Origin: Ruminiclostridium cellulolyticum H10
GTDB lineage: Bacteria; Bacillota; Clostridia; Acetivibrionales; DSM-1351
DNA length: 64,000 bases
Assembly: GCF_000022065.1 (NCBI RefSeq)
Contig: NC_011898.1
Coordinates: 2,038,501-2,102,500, forward strand
Direction: 5' to 3'
The notes under the pieces are model-generated. The model saw only the letters and a program-made list of their open reading frames with translations, did not search any database and was not told where the DNA came from. Within the stretch, counting starts at the first letter, position 1, and each line of letters opens with the position of its first letter. Position numbers and translations under genes: made by a program. This document shows positions 18,555 to 26,633 of the stretch, one piece after another.

Positions 18555-20974
18555 TGGTGCGTGAAAATAAATACGGTGTATTTGCTAACTTAATATTAGT
18601 AATGCTTTTATCCCTGTCTGTTTGCCAGACCTTGTACACCTCTCTTTTTATGACATATAAATGGAGCATAAACATATTTCTTTACGTAATACCATTAACT
18701 TTTGTTTTTTATCTTATGCTAAAAAATAAAGTTACCTGTATCGTATCAGGTATCATATTATTTTTGCTTTCAGGTTTTGCTTTTGTAATAATGTATATTT
18801 CAAATAGCCTTAGCTCTTACTCTATTTGGCTTATTGATACAATGCAGGGATACCTTGACGAGCCAAACTTTAGCTATCAAGCAATAACGGTATTTTTTAT
18901 AACCTTTTTTGTTACGCTAATGGTATATATTTTCGCCATAAAGCTATATAATATCTACTTAGTCAGCTTTGTAACCTTCAGCTTGTTCTTTGGTCAGGCA
19001 TATGCAAATATATTTGTAAGTAAACCGGCTTTTGTACTTTTCCTTTTTTCATTTTTGCTATATTACTTTTTTTACATATTGAAGGGAAGAACGGAGGAAA
19101 AATCTTACGATCCTGGTAACAGACTCAAGTATCTGCTGTACATAATCCCTGTATGTATAGCTGTACTAATTGTCAGTTTAAACTTTCCAATAGGCAATAA
19201 AAGAATATCCTGGCACTGGCTGGATAATAGGTTGGACAAAGCAATTGAGAGCTTTTCTCAAAAAAATACCTCCTCGTTTGATTTCTTTTCTTTAAACGCT
19301 ACAGGTTTTGGAAGCAATGACATTCTGGGAGGTAATATAAGTCCTGACAAAACCCATGTTATGGATGTAAAATCAGAGTATTACAATCTTTATTTAAAAG
19401 CATCCTCAAAGGCATATTATAACGGTCACGGATGGTATGACAACGATTCTGTTTATATTCCTGTCTTTGAGAACCCGGGTCAAGCTTTAAACAATATAAA
19501 TATGGATGCTAATCAGCTTGAAGCAGGAACCATGATTAACAATTCCAATGCTAATAATGAATTGTATAAAAGTTCAAAAATCGAGGTCAAATTTAAAAAT
19601 ATAAAAACAAAATCACTTTTCATACCTGCAAACACCTTGCAGATAACACCTAAAAAACAACTGGGATTGTTCATAGATAATTACGGAATGATTTCTGCCG
19701 AAAAACCCCAAGGCAGCAATTTTGAGTACATTGTCAATTATAATTATTTGTTTCTTAACAGTGAAAAATTTAAAAACAGTATCAGAAAAAGTTATAAAGG
19801 CTATCTAATGAACAATATAGACGCTTATGAAAAAAATCAATACAAGCTTTTATTTAATATTGACATTGATAATTTATCGGACGAGGACAAAAATGTCATT
19901 GCTAACATAGACTTATTCAATGGCATTCAGGATCAATTACTTGACATTAATACAAAATATGTTTCATTGCCAAGTACGGTGACGAAAAGAGTTCGGGATT
20001 TGGCTGAGAATATAACTATGAGTAAAGACAATAACTATGATAAAGCAAAGGCAATAGAAACATATCTGGCAACAAACTATCCATATACATTGAAACCGGG
20101 AAAACCTCCCCTTAAAAAGGATTTTGTTGATTTTTTCCTTTTTGAAGGCAAGAAAGGCTACTGTACATATTATGCAACCGCTATGACAGTATTGCTAAGA
20201 TGTATAGGCATACCTGCCCGTTATGTGGAAGGCTATATCCTACCTCCAGACAACAGGAATGGTGTATTCAAGGTAACAAATCAGCAGGCTCACGCATGGG
20301 TCGAAGTATATTTCGAGGGATTCGGATGGATTCCCTTTGAGCCTACCTCCCCCTTTGTTGCTGCAATGTATCAGGATAACAATATAAGGCCCGTTATTGC
20401 CAGTAATATGAATGGTCAATACTATGACGAATATCGAAAAATGATGGAGAAATATCAAAGAGAGGGTAAAAATCAACCTTTAGATCTTTCCGAAAATTTA
20501 CCCGTGGGCAATAAGGAAAGTACTACACCCCGTGTAGCTTTTATAGTAGCTGTGTCGTTGATTTCTTTAATTCTGCTGGCTTTATTATCCGTTTGTTTGT
20601 TTAACAGGATAAGGTTTTACTGTCTTTTAGGTAAAATAAGAAAACAAAATACAAATGAGGCAGTTCTGACTGCTTACAGGTATCTTCTTAAGCTATTCAG
20701 AATACAGGATGTGTCTATTTCAGCAGGAGAAACCCCGTCACAATTTGGAATGAGGGTTGAAAAACTAATGGATTTTAAGGGATATAGCTTTAATAAATAC
20801 GATTTCAATATAATAACGGAATATTATGTTAAGGCAAGATACAGCAGGGATAATCTTCCTGATAAAGCAAAACAGGAAATAATTGATTTTATTGACACTG
20901 TTCTAAAGCTCACTTCTGAAAAAGTGAGTAGAATCAAGTTTAATATCTACAAATATTTTTTAGGTAAAGTTTAA
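18554..20974 (+). CDS. Multi-pass membrane transglutaminase-like protein (TgpA type)
   Basis: This 806-residue protein has an N-terminal bundle of about six membrane helices (residues 10-215), an extracytoplasmic region, a transglutaminase-like core, one more membrane helix (ARVAFIVAVSLISLILLAL-like, about 655-680) and a cytosolic DUF4129-like tail with ETPSQFGMRV. The catalytic core shows Cys in KGYCTYYATAM (about residue 536), His in NQQAHAWVEVYF, and an acidic residue in GWIPFEPTSP. It overlaps DUF58 by one base. Such proteins are predicted cysteine-dependent peptide-processing or cross-linking enzymes facing outside. Confidence 0.9.
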   Translation: MVRENKYGVFANLILVMLLSLSVCQTLYTSLFMTYKWSINIFLYVIPLTFVFYLMLKNKVTCIVSGIILFLLSGFAFVIMYISNSLSSYSIWLIDTMQGYLDEPNFSYQAITVFFITFFVTLMVYIFAIKLYNIYLVSFVTFSLFFGQAYANIFVSKPAFVLFLFSFLLYYFFYILKGRTEEKSYDPGNRLKYLLYIIPVCIAVLIVSLNFPIGNKRISWHWLDNRLDKAIESFSQKNTSSFDFFSLNATGFGSNDILGGNISPDKTHVMDVKSEYYNLYLKASSKAYYNGHGWYDNDSVYIPVFENPGQALNNINMDANQLEAGTMINNSNANNELYKSSKIEVKFKNIKTKSLFIPANTLQITPKKQLGLFIDNYGMISAEKPQGSNFEYIVNYNYLFLNSEKFKNSIRKSYKGYLMNNIDAYEKNQYKLLFNIDIDNLSDEDKNVIANIDLFNGIQDQLLDINTKYVSLPSTVTKRVRDLAENITMSKDNNYDKAKAIETYLATNYPYTLKPGKPPLKKDFVDFFLFEGKKGYCTYYATAMTVLLRCIGIPARYVEGYILPPDNRNGVFKVTNQQAHAWVEVYFEGFGWIPFEPTSPFVAAMYQDNNIRPVIASNMNGQYYDEYRKMMEKYQREGKNQPLDLSENLPVGNKESTTPRVAFIVAVSLISLILLALLSVCLFNRIRFYCLLGKIRKQNTNEAVLTAYRYLLKLFRIQDVSISAGETPSQFGMRVEKLMDFKGYSFNKYDFNIITEYYVKARYSRDNLPDKAKQEIIDFIDTVLKLTSEKVSRIKFNIYKYFLGKV

Positions 20975-20980
20975 TTTTGT

Positions 20981-21130
20981 AAAAGGGGCTATTGCAAAAC
21001 AAAGATTTCTGTTTTAACACCAGTACTCCCGTATAAACTGTATCAATGGCTTCCAAGCTTCCATTGATACAGTTTATACTCTAAGTACAAGTTAAAAGAA
21101 TAAAAACTAATTTTGCGATAACCCCTTTTT
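20981..21130. mobile_element. MITE-like element, copy A
   Basis: The element is about 150 bp with 19-bp terminal inverted repeats (aaaaggggctattgcaaaa at the left; the right end matches at 17 of 19 positions). It has a perfect internal 19-bp palindrome (21,031-21,049 with 21,061-21,079) and no coding capacity. A diverged copy lies at 35,139-35,290 in the opposite orientation. Both copies sit between convergent genes. The right end covers the last codons and stop of the EamA gene. It is probably a non-autonomous derivative of an insertion sequence and may also act as a bidirectional terminator. Confidence 0.8.
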
Positions 21131-21979
21131 ATCTTTTTTTAGAAAAGATAACTTTGTTTCCGAAATTATAACCGCAATAAATATAAATAGAAAACCCCAT
21201 GCCAACCTTAATGTCAACTGCTCACCATAAAAAATAATTGAAAACATGACACCGAATACTGATTCTAAGCTTAATATGATTGCAGCAGCAGAAGGATGGG
21301 TGTACTTTTGTCCGATATTCTGGAACAGTAATGCTACTGCCGTCGCAAATATTGCCAGATATAAAAGCCCGGTGACATTTTTTATACTTACTTCAGTTGG
21401 AAAATATTCTGTGGTAAGACCTATTATCCAAGAAAAAACTCCGGCATACCCAAACTGAATTATGGTGAGTATTATCGGGTCCTTCCCTCTACCCAGTTTC
21501 GCAACTGCAACAAGGTGAGTAGCATATATAAAACCGCCAAGTAAAGTAAAAGCGTCGCCAATTCCTATAGTAAAGCTTCCAGTAAGAGAAACAAGGCCAA
21601 TTCCTGTAAGGCATATAACTGCAGCTGAGTAATTATAAATATCAGGTTTTGACTTATCAACTATCCAGAATAAAAACGGTACGATTACACAATAAATTGC
21701 GGTCAGAAATGCATTTTTCCCGGGTGTAGTATTTGTTATACCAATGGTTTGAGTACTATATCCCAAAAACAAAAAAAGACCAATGACTCCACCTTTCCAT
21801 AGGTATTCAAAATTTATATTTTTGAGCCTTCTGTAAAATACCACACTCAGCAGAATACATGCTATGGTAAAACGGAACCCCAATAGAATATGTGGCGGAA
21901 ATACGTCAACAGTATCCTTCATTATAAAAAACGAACTGCCCCATATAAATGCAGCAAAAAAAAGAGCCATTTTTGGCAT
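21107..21979 (-). CDS. EamA/DMT-family transporter
   Basis: This 290-residue protein has ten predicted membrane helices in two EamA repeats: FFAAFIWGSSFFIMKDTVDVFPP and LLGFRFTIACILLSVVFYRRL in the first, SLESVFGVMFSIIFYGEQLTLRLAWGFLFIFIA-type sequence near the end of the second. It is a drug/metabolite-type exporter of unknown substrate. No strong ribosome site precedes the ATG; AAGGAATG lies about 40 bases upstream. The last eight codons and the stop (DKKGLSQN) fall inside a MITE end, so the native C-terminus has probably been replaced. Confidence 0.88.
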   Translation of the reverse strand: MPKMALFFAAFIWGSSFFIMKDTVDVFPPHILLGFRFTIACILLSVVFYRRLKNINFEYLWKGGVIGLFLFLGYSTQTIGITNTTPGKNAFLTAIYCVIVPFLFWIVDKSKPDIYNYSAAVICLTGIGLVSLTGSFTIGIGDAFTLLGGFIYATHLVAVAKLGRGKDPIILTIIQFGYAGVFSWIIGLTTEYFPTEVSIKNVTGLLYLAIFATAVALLFQNIGQKYTHPSAAAIILSLESVFGVMFSIIFYGEQLTLRLAWGFLFIFIAVIISETKLSFLKKDKKGLSQN

Positions 21980-22199
21980 AAATGATTTGATATGTAAGTT
22001 GGGGATTTTGAATCATTCCTTTCAGGTATCAATTATGTAACATATTTTATTTCAAAAACATTATGTGTACTAAAAGTACTCCCCTATTCTATCATTTTAA
22101 TATTTAAAATAGAAGTAACTTTATAAATAATTATTCAGGGTCAGTATTAAATACCTTGATGTCAAGATATTTTAATCCAAAAATGTATATCAAATGAAT

Positions 22200-23594
22200 T
22201 CATTTAAGAAGTTTCGGAACAGTAAAAATAAATTTGGTACCTTTACCTGGGTTGCTCTGTGCATAGATATCACCGCCGTGAGCCAAAACAATTGATTTAC
22301 ATATAGTAAGGCCTATTCCCGAGCCGCCTGTCAGCCTGTCCCGTGACTTATCAGCTCTGTAAAACCTCTCAAAAATGTAAGGTAAATCTTCTTCTGGTAT
22401 ACCTAGGCCGTTATCCTCTACAGAAATCTCGATAAAATTATTATTATCCTGAATATGCAACTCGACCGATCCTCCTTTGGGAGTATATTTCAGAGCATTT
22501 GAGAGTAAATTTACAAATACTTGACTTATTTTATCCTTATCAGCATACACCAGGCAACTTGGACCTGTAAGTTCCAATTCCAGCCCTTTACATAAAAACT
22601 CAGTTTCAAAATTCTGAACCTGCCTTTTTGCCAACTTGGTAATATCAAATGTATCCATGTTCAGTGTAATATTTTCACTTTCATACTTTGCAAGCCTTTC
22701 CAGATCGCCTACCATTTTACTTATTCTTACAATTTCTTCATGACAGCTTTTAAGTCTTTCCGAATCCGCTGACCATATTCCGTCTATCATTGCTTCCATA
22801 TGGCTCTGAAGAGTTGCTAGGGGTGTTCTCAGTTCATGTGCAACGTCACCGGTAAGCCTTCTCCTTAGTGTTTCCTGCTTTTCCATGTTCTCTGCAAGAT
22901 CATTTATGCTAACCGTAAGCTGATTTATTTCTCTGGTATTTGATTTTTCTGTAATCCTGTCTGAATAAAAGCCTTTCGATATGGATTTTGCGGTATTTAT
23001 TACCCTTGCTATGGGCGAAACCAGTCTTTTTGACATGACTGTTCCGAATAATAAAGAGAGAATCAAGGAAAAAAGTCCCACAGCCCAAAGTAATTTATAT
23101 AAATCATTAATAAATGCAATGTCATGCTCATTAAGATAATTGTCTCCATATGTTCCAATTTCTACAGTACCTATCTTTTTCAGGTTGTGGTTTATAGAAT
23201 ATGGAACCTCTGTATAAACCGCTTTTTCTCCACCAGGTATTTTACTTGCATTTTGGGACATATGCTCTATTATCCTTTGACACATACCGTTGTTATGGGC
23301 TCTCGCGTCCCATATAATATTACCGTAAATGTCTCTGACTCTTAAAATAATCCCATTCTCCAACGAACTTATACCGATAGTTTCTATTACTTTGGAATTC
23401 CACTGTCCGTTGTCCATATACTGGCCTGCAAGTGTAGTAACAATTTCCCTGTTTTTATGTTCAGTATTTTGTTTTACATATTCTTCAAAGTGTTTGTGTA
23501 TAAATAATGTTGTAAATATGCTTATAAGCAATATACATATTAATGCTATCATAACATAGGAAATTGAAAGCTTGGTTCTTAAACTGGAACTCAT
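22200..23594 (-). CDS. Sensor histidine kinase (HAMP, HisKA, HATPase)
   Basis: This membrane kinase of about 464 residues has TM1 near residues 8-30, an extracellular sensor of about 130 residues, TM2 (LWAVGLFSLILSLLFGTVM), HAMP (RLVSPIARVINTAKSI), the H-box DVAHELRTPLATLQSHM with the phospho-acceptor His, the N-box FVNLLSNALKYTP, and G boxes VEDNGLGIPEEDLPYIFERFYRAD split around GSGIGL. It pairs with the OmpR-type regulator 29 bp upstream. The ATG at 23,594 has GAGG eight bases away and is preferred to a GTG three codons earlier. The signal is unknown. Confidence 0.94.
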   Translation of the reverse strand: MSSSLRTKLSISYVMIALICILLISIFTTLFIHKHFEEYVKQNTEHKNREIVTTLAGQYMDNGQWNSKVIETIGISSLENGIILRVRDIYGNIIWDARAHNNGMCQRIIEHMSQNASKIPGGEKAVYTEVPYSINHNLKKIGTVEIGTYGDNYLNEHDIAFINDLYKLLWAVGLFSLILSLLFGTVMSKRLVSPIARVINTAKSISKGFYSDRITEKSNTREINQLTVSINDLAENMEKQETLRRRLTGDVAHELRTPLATLQSHMEAMIDGIWSADSERLKSCHEEIVRISKMVGDLERLAKYESENITLNMDTFDITKLAKRQVQNFETEFLCKGLELELTGPSCLVYADKDKISQVFVNLLSNALKYTPKGGSVELHIQDNNNFIEISVEDNGLGIPEEDLPYIFERFYRADKSRDRLTGGSGIGLTICKSIVLAHGGDIYAQSNPGKGTKFIFTVPKLLK

Positions 23595-23623
23595 GTCCGA
23601 CACCTCAGTTATTAAAATAAAAA

Positions 23624-24328
23624 CTATTCTCCCGCAAATCTATATCCTACTCCGTGAACTGTCACCAGATACTTGGGGGCTTTGGGGTCATCTTCTATTT
23701 TTTGCCGCAGGTTTTTAATATGTGTATCAACCGTTCTGTCAAAGCCTTCGAAATCATCACCAAGTGCCATACTTATAAGCTCTTCACGTGTAAATGTTTT
23801 TTTAGGATATCCTGCCATAGTAATCAGAATCCTGTATTCATTAGGGGTCAGATTTATTATACTGCCTGCTTTTCTGATTTCATGTACAAAGGTATCTATT
23901 ACAAGATTTCCATTGTCGAAAATAATTTTACTTTTATTATCTTCAGAAGATTCCTTCACAGTTCTTCTAAGCACCGCTGCAACCCGTGCCAGAAGCTGTT
24001 TTGGACTAAAAGGTTTTAAAACGTAGTCATCGGCTCCAATGTCTAAACCTGTTATTACTTCATCATCAGAGACTTTAGCTGTTAACATAATTATCGGAAC
24101 CAAAGAAATTTTTCTAATTCTTTTACATATTTCTTCCCCTGAAATATCGGGCAGCATCAAATCAAGTATTATTAAATCAGGATTAAACTCATTGTACCCA
24201 TTCATAGCCTGTTTTCCGTTAAAAGCTGTGTATACCTTATAACCCTCATGTTCAAGATATGATTTTACAACTTCAGTAATTTTTGTTTCATCATCCACAA
24301 CCAATATTTTTCTTGCAGAATCAGTCAA
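23624..24328 (-). CDS. OmpR/PhoB-family response regulator
   Basis: This 234-residue protein has a receiver domain (acidic pocket VVDDE, phospho-acceptor Asp in LIILDLMLPDISG, Thr in MLTAK, Lys in VLKPFSPKQL) followed by a winged-helix DNA-binding domain ending VDTHIKNLRQKIEDDPKAP and VHGVGYRF. The start is TTG, eight bases after GGAGG. It is the first gene of the two-component operon. The DNA target is unknown; the copper-chaperone-like and DUF2318 genes upstream are on the same strand but separated by a terminator-like hairpin. Confidence 0.95.
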   Translation of the reverse strand: MTDSARKILVVDDETKITEVVKSYLEHEGYKVYTAFNGKQAMNGYNEFNPDLIILDLMLPDISGEEICKRIRKISLVPIIMLTAKVSDDEVITGLDIGADDYVLKPFSPKQLLARVAAVLRRTVKESSEDNKSKIIFDNGNLVIDTFVHEIRKAGSIINLTPNEYRILITMAGYPKKTFTREELISMALGDDFEGFDRTVDTHIKNLRQKIEDDPKAPKYLVTVHGVGYRFAGE

Positions 24329-24368
24329 GCCTAAATCCTCCAGTCCATAATTAATCTATATAAAGATA

Positions 24369-24399
24369 CCCCGTTCCACCTTTTTACAGTGGAACGAGG
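24369..24399 (-). terminator. Terminator-like hairpin after the HMA gene
   Basis: The arms ccccgttccac and gtggaacgagg form an 11-bp stem with one mismatch and a 9-nt loop. It lies between the HMA-domain gene and the response regulator, with moderately U-rich sequence downstream in leftward RNA. Confidence 0.55.
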
Positions 24400-24430
24400 T
24401 TTATCTTACTTCGGACTTGTTTATAATTGC

Positions 24431-24664
24431 TTATACAAAATTAGTATGTTCCATAGTAACATCATAACCCTGATCTTCAATTGCATCCTTAATCTGTTTT
24501 CCCTTTACAACTTCAGGATCAAATTCAACAGTTACCTTTTTAGTAGCAAGGTCCACATCCACCTTTTGGACCCCATTCAGCGAGCCTACAGCATTTTTAA
24601 TGCTATTTACACAATGAGTACAGGACATTCCTTCTACAATAATATCAGTTATTTCCTTAGCCAT
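24431..24664 (-). CDS. Heavy-metal-associated (CopZ-like) domain protein
   Basis: This 77-residue single HMA domain has the metal-binding loop GMSCTHCVNSIKNAV (CxxC) and the ferredoxin-like pattern ending DAIEDQGYDV. Such proteins carry Cu(I) to copper ATPases or sensors. A clear GGGAGGTATATTT ribosome site precedes the ATG. No copper ATPase or CsoR is in the window; the upstream neighbour is a DUF2318 cysteine protein. Confidence 0.92.
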   Translation of the reverse strand: MAKEITDIIVEGMSCTHCVNSIKNAVGSLNGVQKVDVDLATKKVTVEFDPEVVKGKQIKDAIEDQGYDVTMEHTNFV

Positions 24665-24795
24665 AAATATACCTCCCTTTTATAATCCTACAATGATATT
24701 ATTTTTTAGTTTTAATTCTTTATGTATTCAACTTTTGCAAATATATATCAATCAATGTTGTCATGTAAACTGCAAAAGTTGATTTTTACTTAATT

Positions 24796-25275
24796 TTACT
24801 CTGTTTTCCAATTAGCGGTAAACAGACCCTTGTTATTTTCAATAAAGTTTTTTGTTATAGTAATATTTTCAGCATCTTCATTTCTGTTTTCACTGTATAT
24901 TGGGATAGGATTACATCCGCCTCTTTGCTGCTCAATCATATCCGTTGAGAACCTGTTTCCGCAATTCTGACAGACAATAACCTCACCTTCCTGCTTATAA
25001 TAAGCTCTTGGTGAACCGTTGCACACCTGACATGTATTAAATGCGGTTCTTATTGTACCATCACTTGCCTTTACTGCAAGAACTTCCATATTGGTCTTAC
25101 CTGTTTTTAAAGGGTAAAAAGTAACTTTATCTGTGATCTGACTCTTGGGTATTACAATATCTGCAACAGCAGTATTTTGTGAATCATTTCCTGAAAATTT
25201 AACTATTAAAATCACGGCCAATACTACTATTATTGCTCCGATTATGGTAAAAGTTAACTTATATGAGTTTTTCAA
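24796..25275 (-). CDS. DUF2318 (FtrD-like) membrane-anchored cysteine protein
   Basis: This protein of about 159 residues has one N-terminal membrane anchor (LTFTIIGAIIVVLAVILIV) and an outer domain with three cysteine groups: CQVC, CQNC and GGCNP. The layout TAFNTCQVC ... IVCQNCGNRFS ... GGCNPIP is that of DUF2318, described as a membrane Fe-S-containing domain linked to iron or metal transport. The start is TTG, preceded by AAAAGGAGGTAAC; an upstream in-frame ATG would bury this ribosome site. Its proximity to a CopZ-like gene suggests a metal-handling role. Confidence 0.82.
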   Translation of the reverse strand: MKNSYKLTFTIIGAIIVVLAVILIVKFSGNDSQNTAVADIVIPKSQITDKVTFYPLKTGKTNMEVLAVKASDGTIRTAFNTCQVCNGSPRAYYKQEGEVIVCQNCGNRFSTDMIEQQRGGCNPIPIYSENRNEDAENITITKNFIENNKGLFTANWKTE

Positions 25276-25380
25276 TTTGTTACCTCCTTTTACATTTAAT
25301 TGTATTAATTTATAGATTACAGCCAAATACTATCAATAAGATGTGTAGATTTTATGAAGGTTACAAATTTGCAATGTTTA

Positions 25381-25408
25381 TTTACTTATTTTACTATGTT
25401 AATATATA
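25381..25408 (+). promoter_or_regulatory. Candidate promoter for the LCP gene
   Basis: TTTACT, 16 bp and TATATA lie about 35 bases before the ATG at 25,441. The region is very AT-rich, so the -10 box is not unique. Confidence 0.35.
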
Positions 25409-25440
25409 TTTTATATATAAAATATACAGGAGTGTGTCAA

Positions 25441-26580
25441 ATGAAATCAGCCAGGATATCCTTTTTTAGTTGCCTTTTAAGTGGAATCATTTTATTTATA
25501 ATAGGTACTGTTTTAGTGTTTAATACTAATACTAGGCCTTCTCCTCAGCAAAAGCATGATACAGCTTTGCCTTCCAATAATTTTAAGAACTCTGTAGACG
25601 TAACTGAAACGCATACAAATAGCGGTGACCCTATAAATTTTCTTGTTCTTATAAAAGAAGCGTCCGGTGCAAACACCGATTCAATGATTGTTGCAAATTA
25701 TGAGCCTGTAACTAATCAAATCAGCCTTCTGACCATACCAAGGGATATAAAGCCTACTGGTAAAGGGACCTATAAAATAAATTCCGTGTTTTACCTTGGT
25801 ACAAAAAAATATGCTAATTTATCTCCATCTGAACGTAAGTATAAAGCTACTGAATATACAGCACAAACAATAAGCAATCTTACAAATATCCCTATTGATT
25901 ATTATGTTTACCTTGAAATAGACACAATCAAGGAAATCGTAGATATGCTCGGTGGTGTATATTTTGACGTACCCGCTGACTTGAGATATTTTGATCCGTC
26001 TCAAGATCTGAATATTAACCTTAAAAAAGGATATCAGCTCCTTGACGGCGACAAGGCAGAACAACTGCTGAGATTCAGGAAAACACCATACAATATAAAT
26101 AAAGCATCCTCGGATATTAGGAAGTATTATGACGGTTCAGACCTTAAAAGAACAGAAATGCAGATAAGGTTTGTTAATGAACTTATTAAACAAAAAGCAA
26201 CTATTCTGAACCTTCCCAAGCTTATTCCTGTAATAAATTATACCTTCAGCAATGTGATTACAAACATTTCACTATCCGACACCCTCAACCTTGTTAGTGG
26301 ATTTACAAAGGCTAGCAGACCGGAAATGAACACATTTCAGTTGTGCGGTGTGGATAGAACAATAAATGATATCTATTATTTCATATACAATAACAAAGCG
26401 GAAGATCTAAAAACAAATGCTCAGTATGATACTCAGGATATAATTGATAAATATTTTCAGGCAAAAACTGGTCTGTTTTCGCCTGACCCTGATAAAAAAT
26501 ACAATTTTCGCTCAGTCCTTGCCGAAAACCCTTCAAACAGTGAAACCGAGACACGTAGCAACGGTAAAGACAAGCCTTAA
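25441..26580 (+). CDS. LytR-CpsA-Psr (LCP) family protein
   Basis: This protein of about 379 residues has an N-terminal anchor (FFSCLLSGIILFIIGTVLVF) and an LCP domain: NTDSMIVANYEP, the Arg-Asp signature in LLTIPRDIKPTG, MLGGVYFDVP, and GDKAEQLLRFRK. LCP enzymes transfer undecaprenyl-linked teichoic acid or capsule-type polymers to peptidoglycan outside the membrane. A longer reading frame starts at 25,354, but CAGGAG lies just before ATG 25,441 and the signal-anchor begins there. It is monocistronic with its own terminator. Confidence 0.9.
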   Translation: MKSARISFFSCLLSGIILFIIGTVLVFNTNTRPSPQQKHDTALPSNNFKNSVDVTETHTNSGDPINFLVLIKEASGANTDSMIVANYEPVTNQISLLTIPRDIKPTGKGTYKINSVFYLGTKKYANLSPSERKYKATEYTAQTISNLTNIPIDYYVYLEIDTIKEIVDMLGGVYFDVPADLRYFDPSQDLNINLKKGYQLLDGDKAEQLLRFRKTPYNINKASSDIRKYYDGSDLKRTEMQIRFVNELIKQKATILNLPKLIPVINYTFSNVITNISLSDTLNLVSGFTKASRPEMNTFQLCGVDRTINDIYYFIYNNKAEDLKTNAQYDTQDIIDKYFQAKTGLFSPDPDKKYNFRSVLAENPSNSETETRSNGKDKP

Positions 26581-26582
26581 AG

Positions 26583-26621
26583 AAAAAGGATAATAGCCTA
26601 AAACGGCTATTATCCTTTTTT
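26583..26621. terminator. Terminator after the LCP gene
   Basis: A perfect 16-bp stem (aaaaaggataatagcc / ggctattatccttttt) is followed by T-rich sequence. It lies between convergent genes and can act in both directions. Confidence 0.85.
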
Positions 26622-26633
26622 AATATCGTATTA

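Noticed and set aside
22149-22206. Short palindromes between the EamA gene and the histidine kinase stop
   Set aside because: The stems are short, AT-only or mismatched and lack a U-run; too weak to call a terminator or operator.
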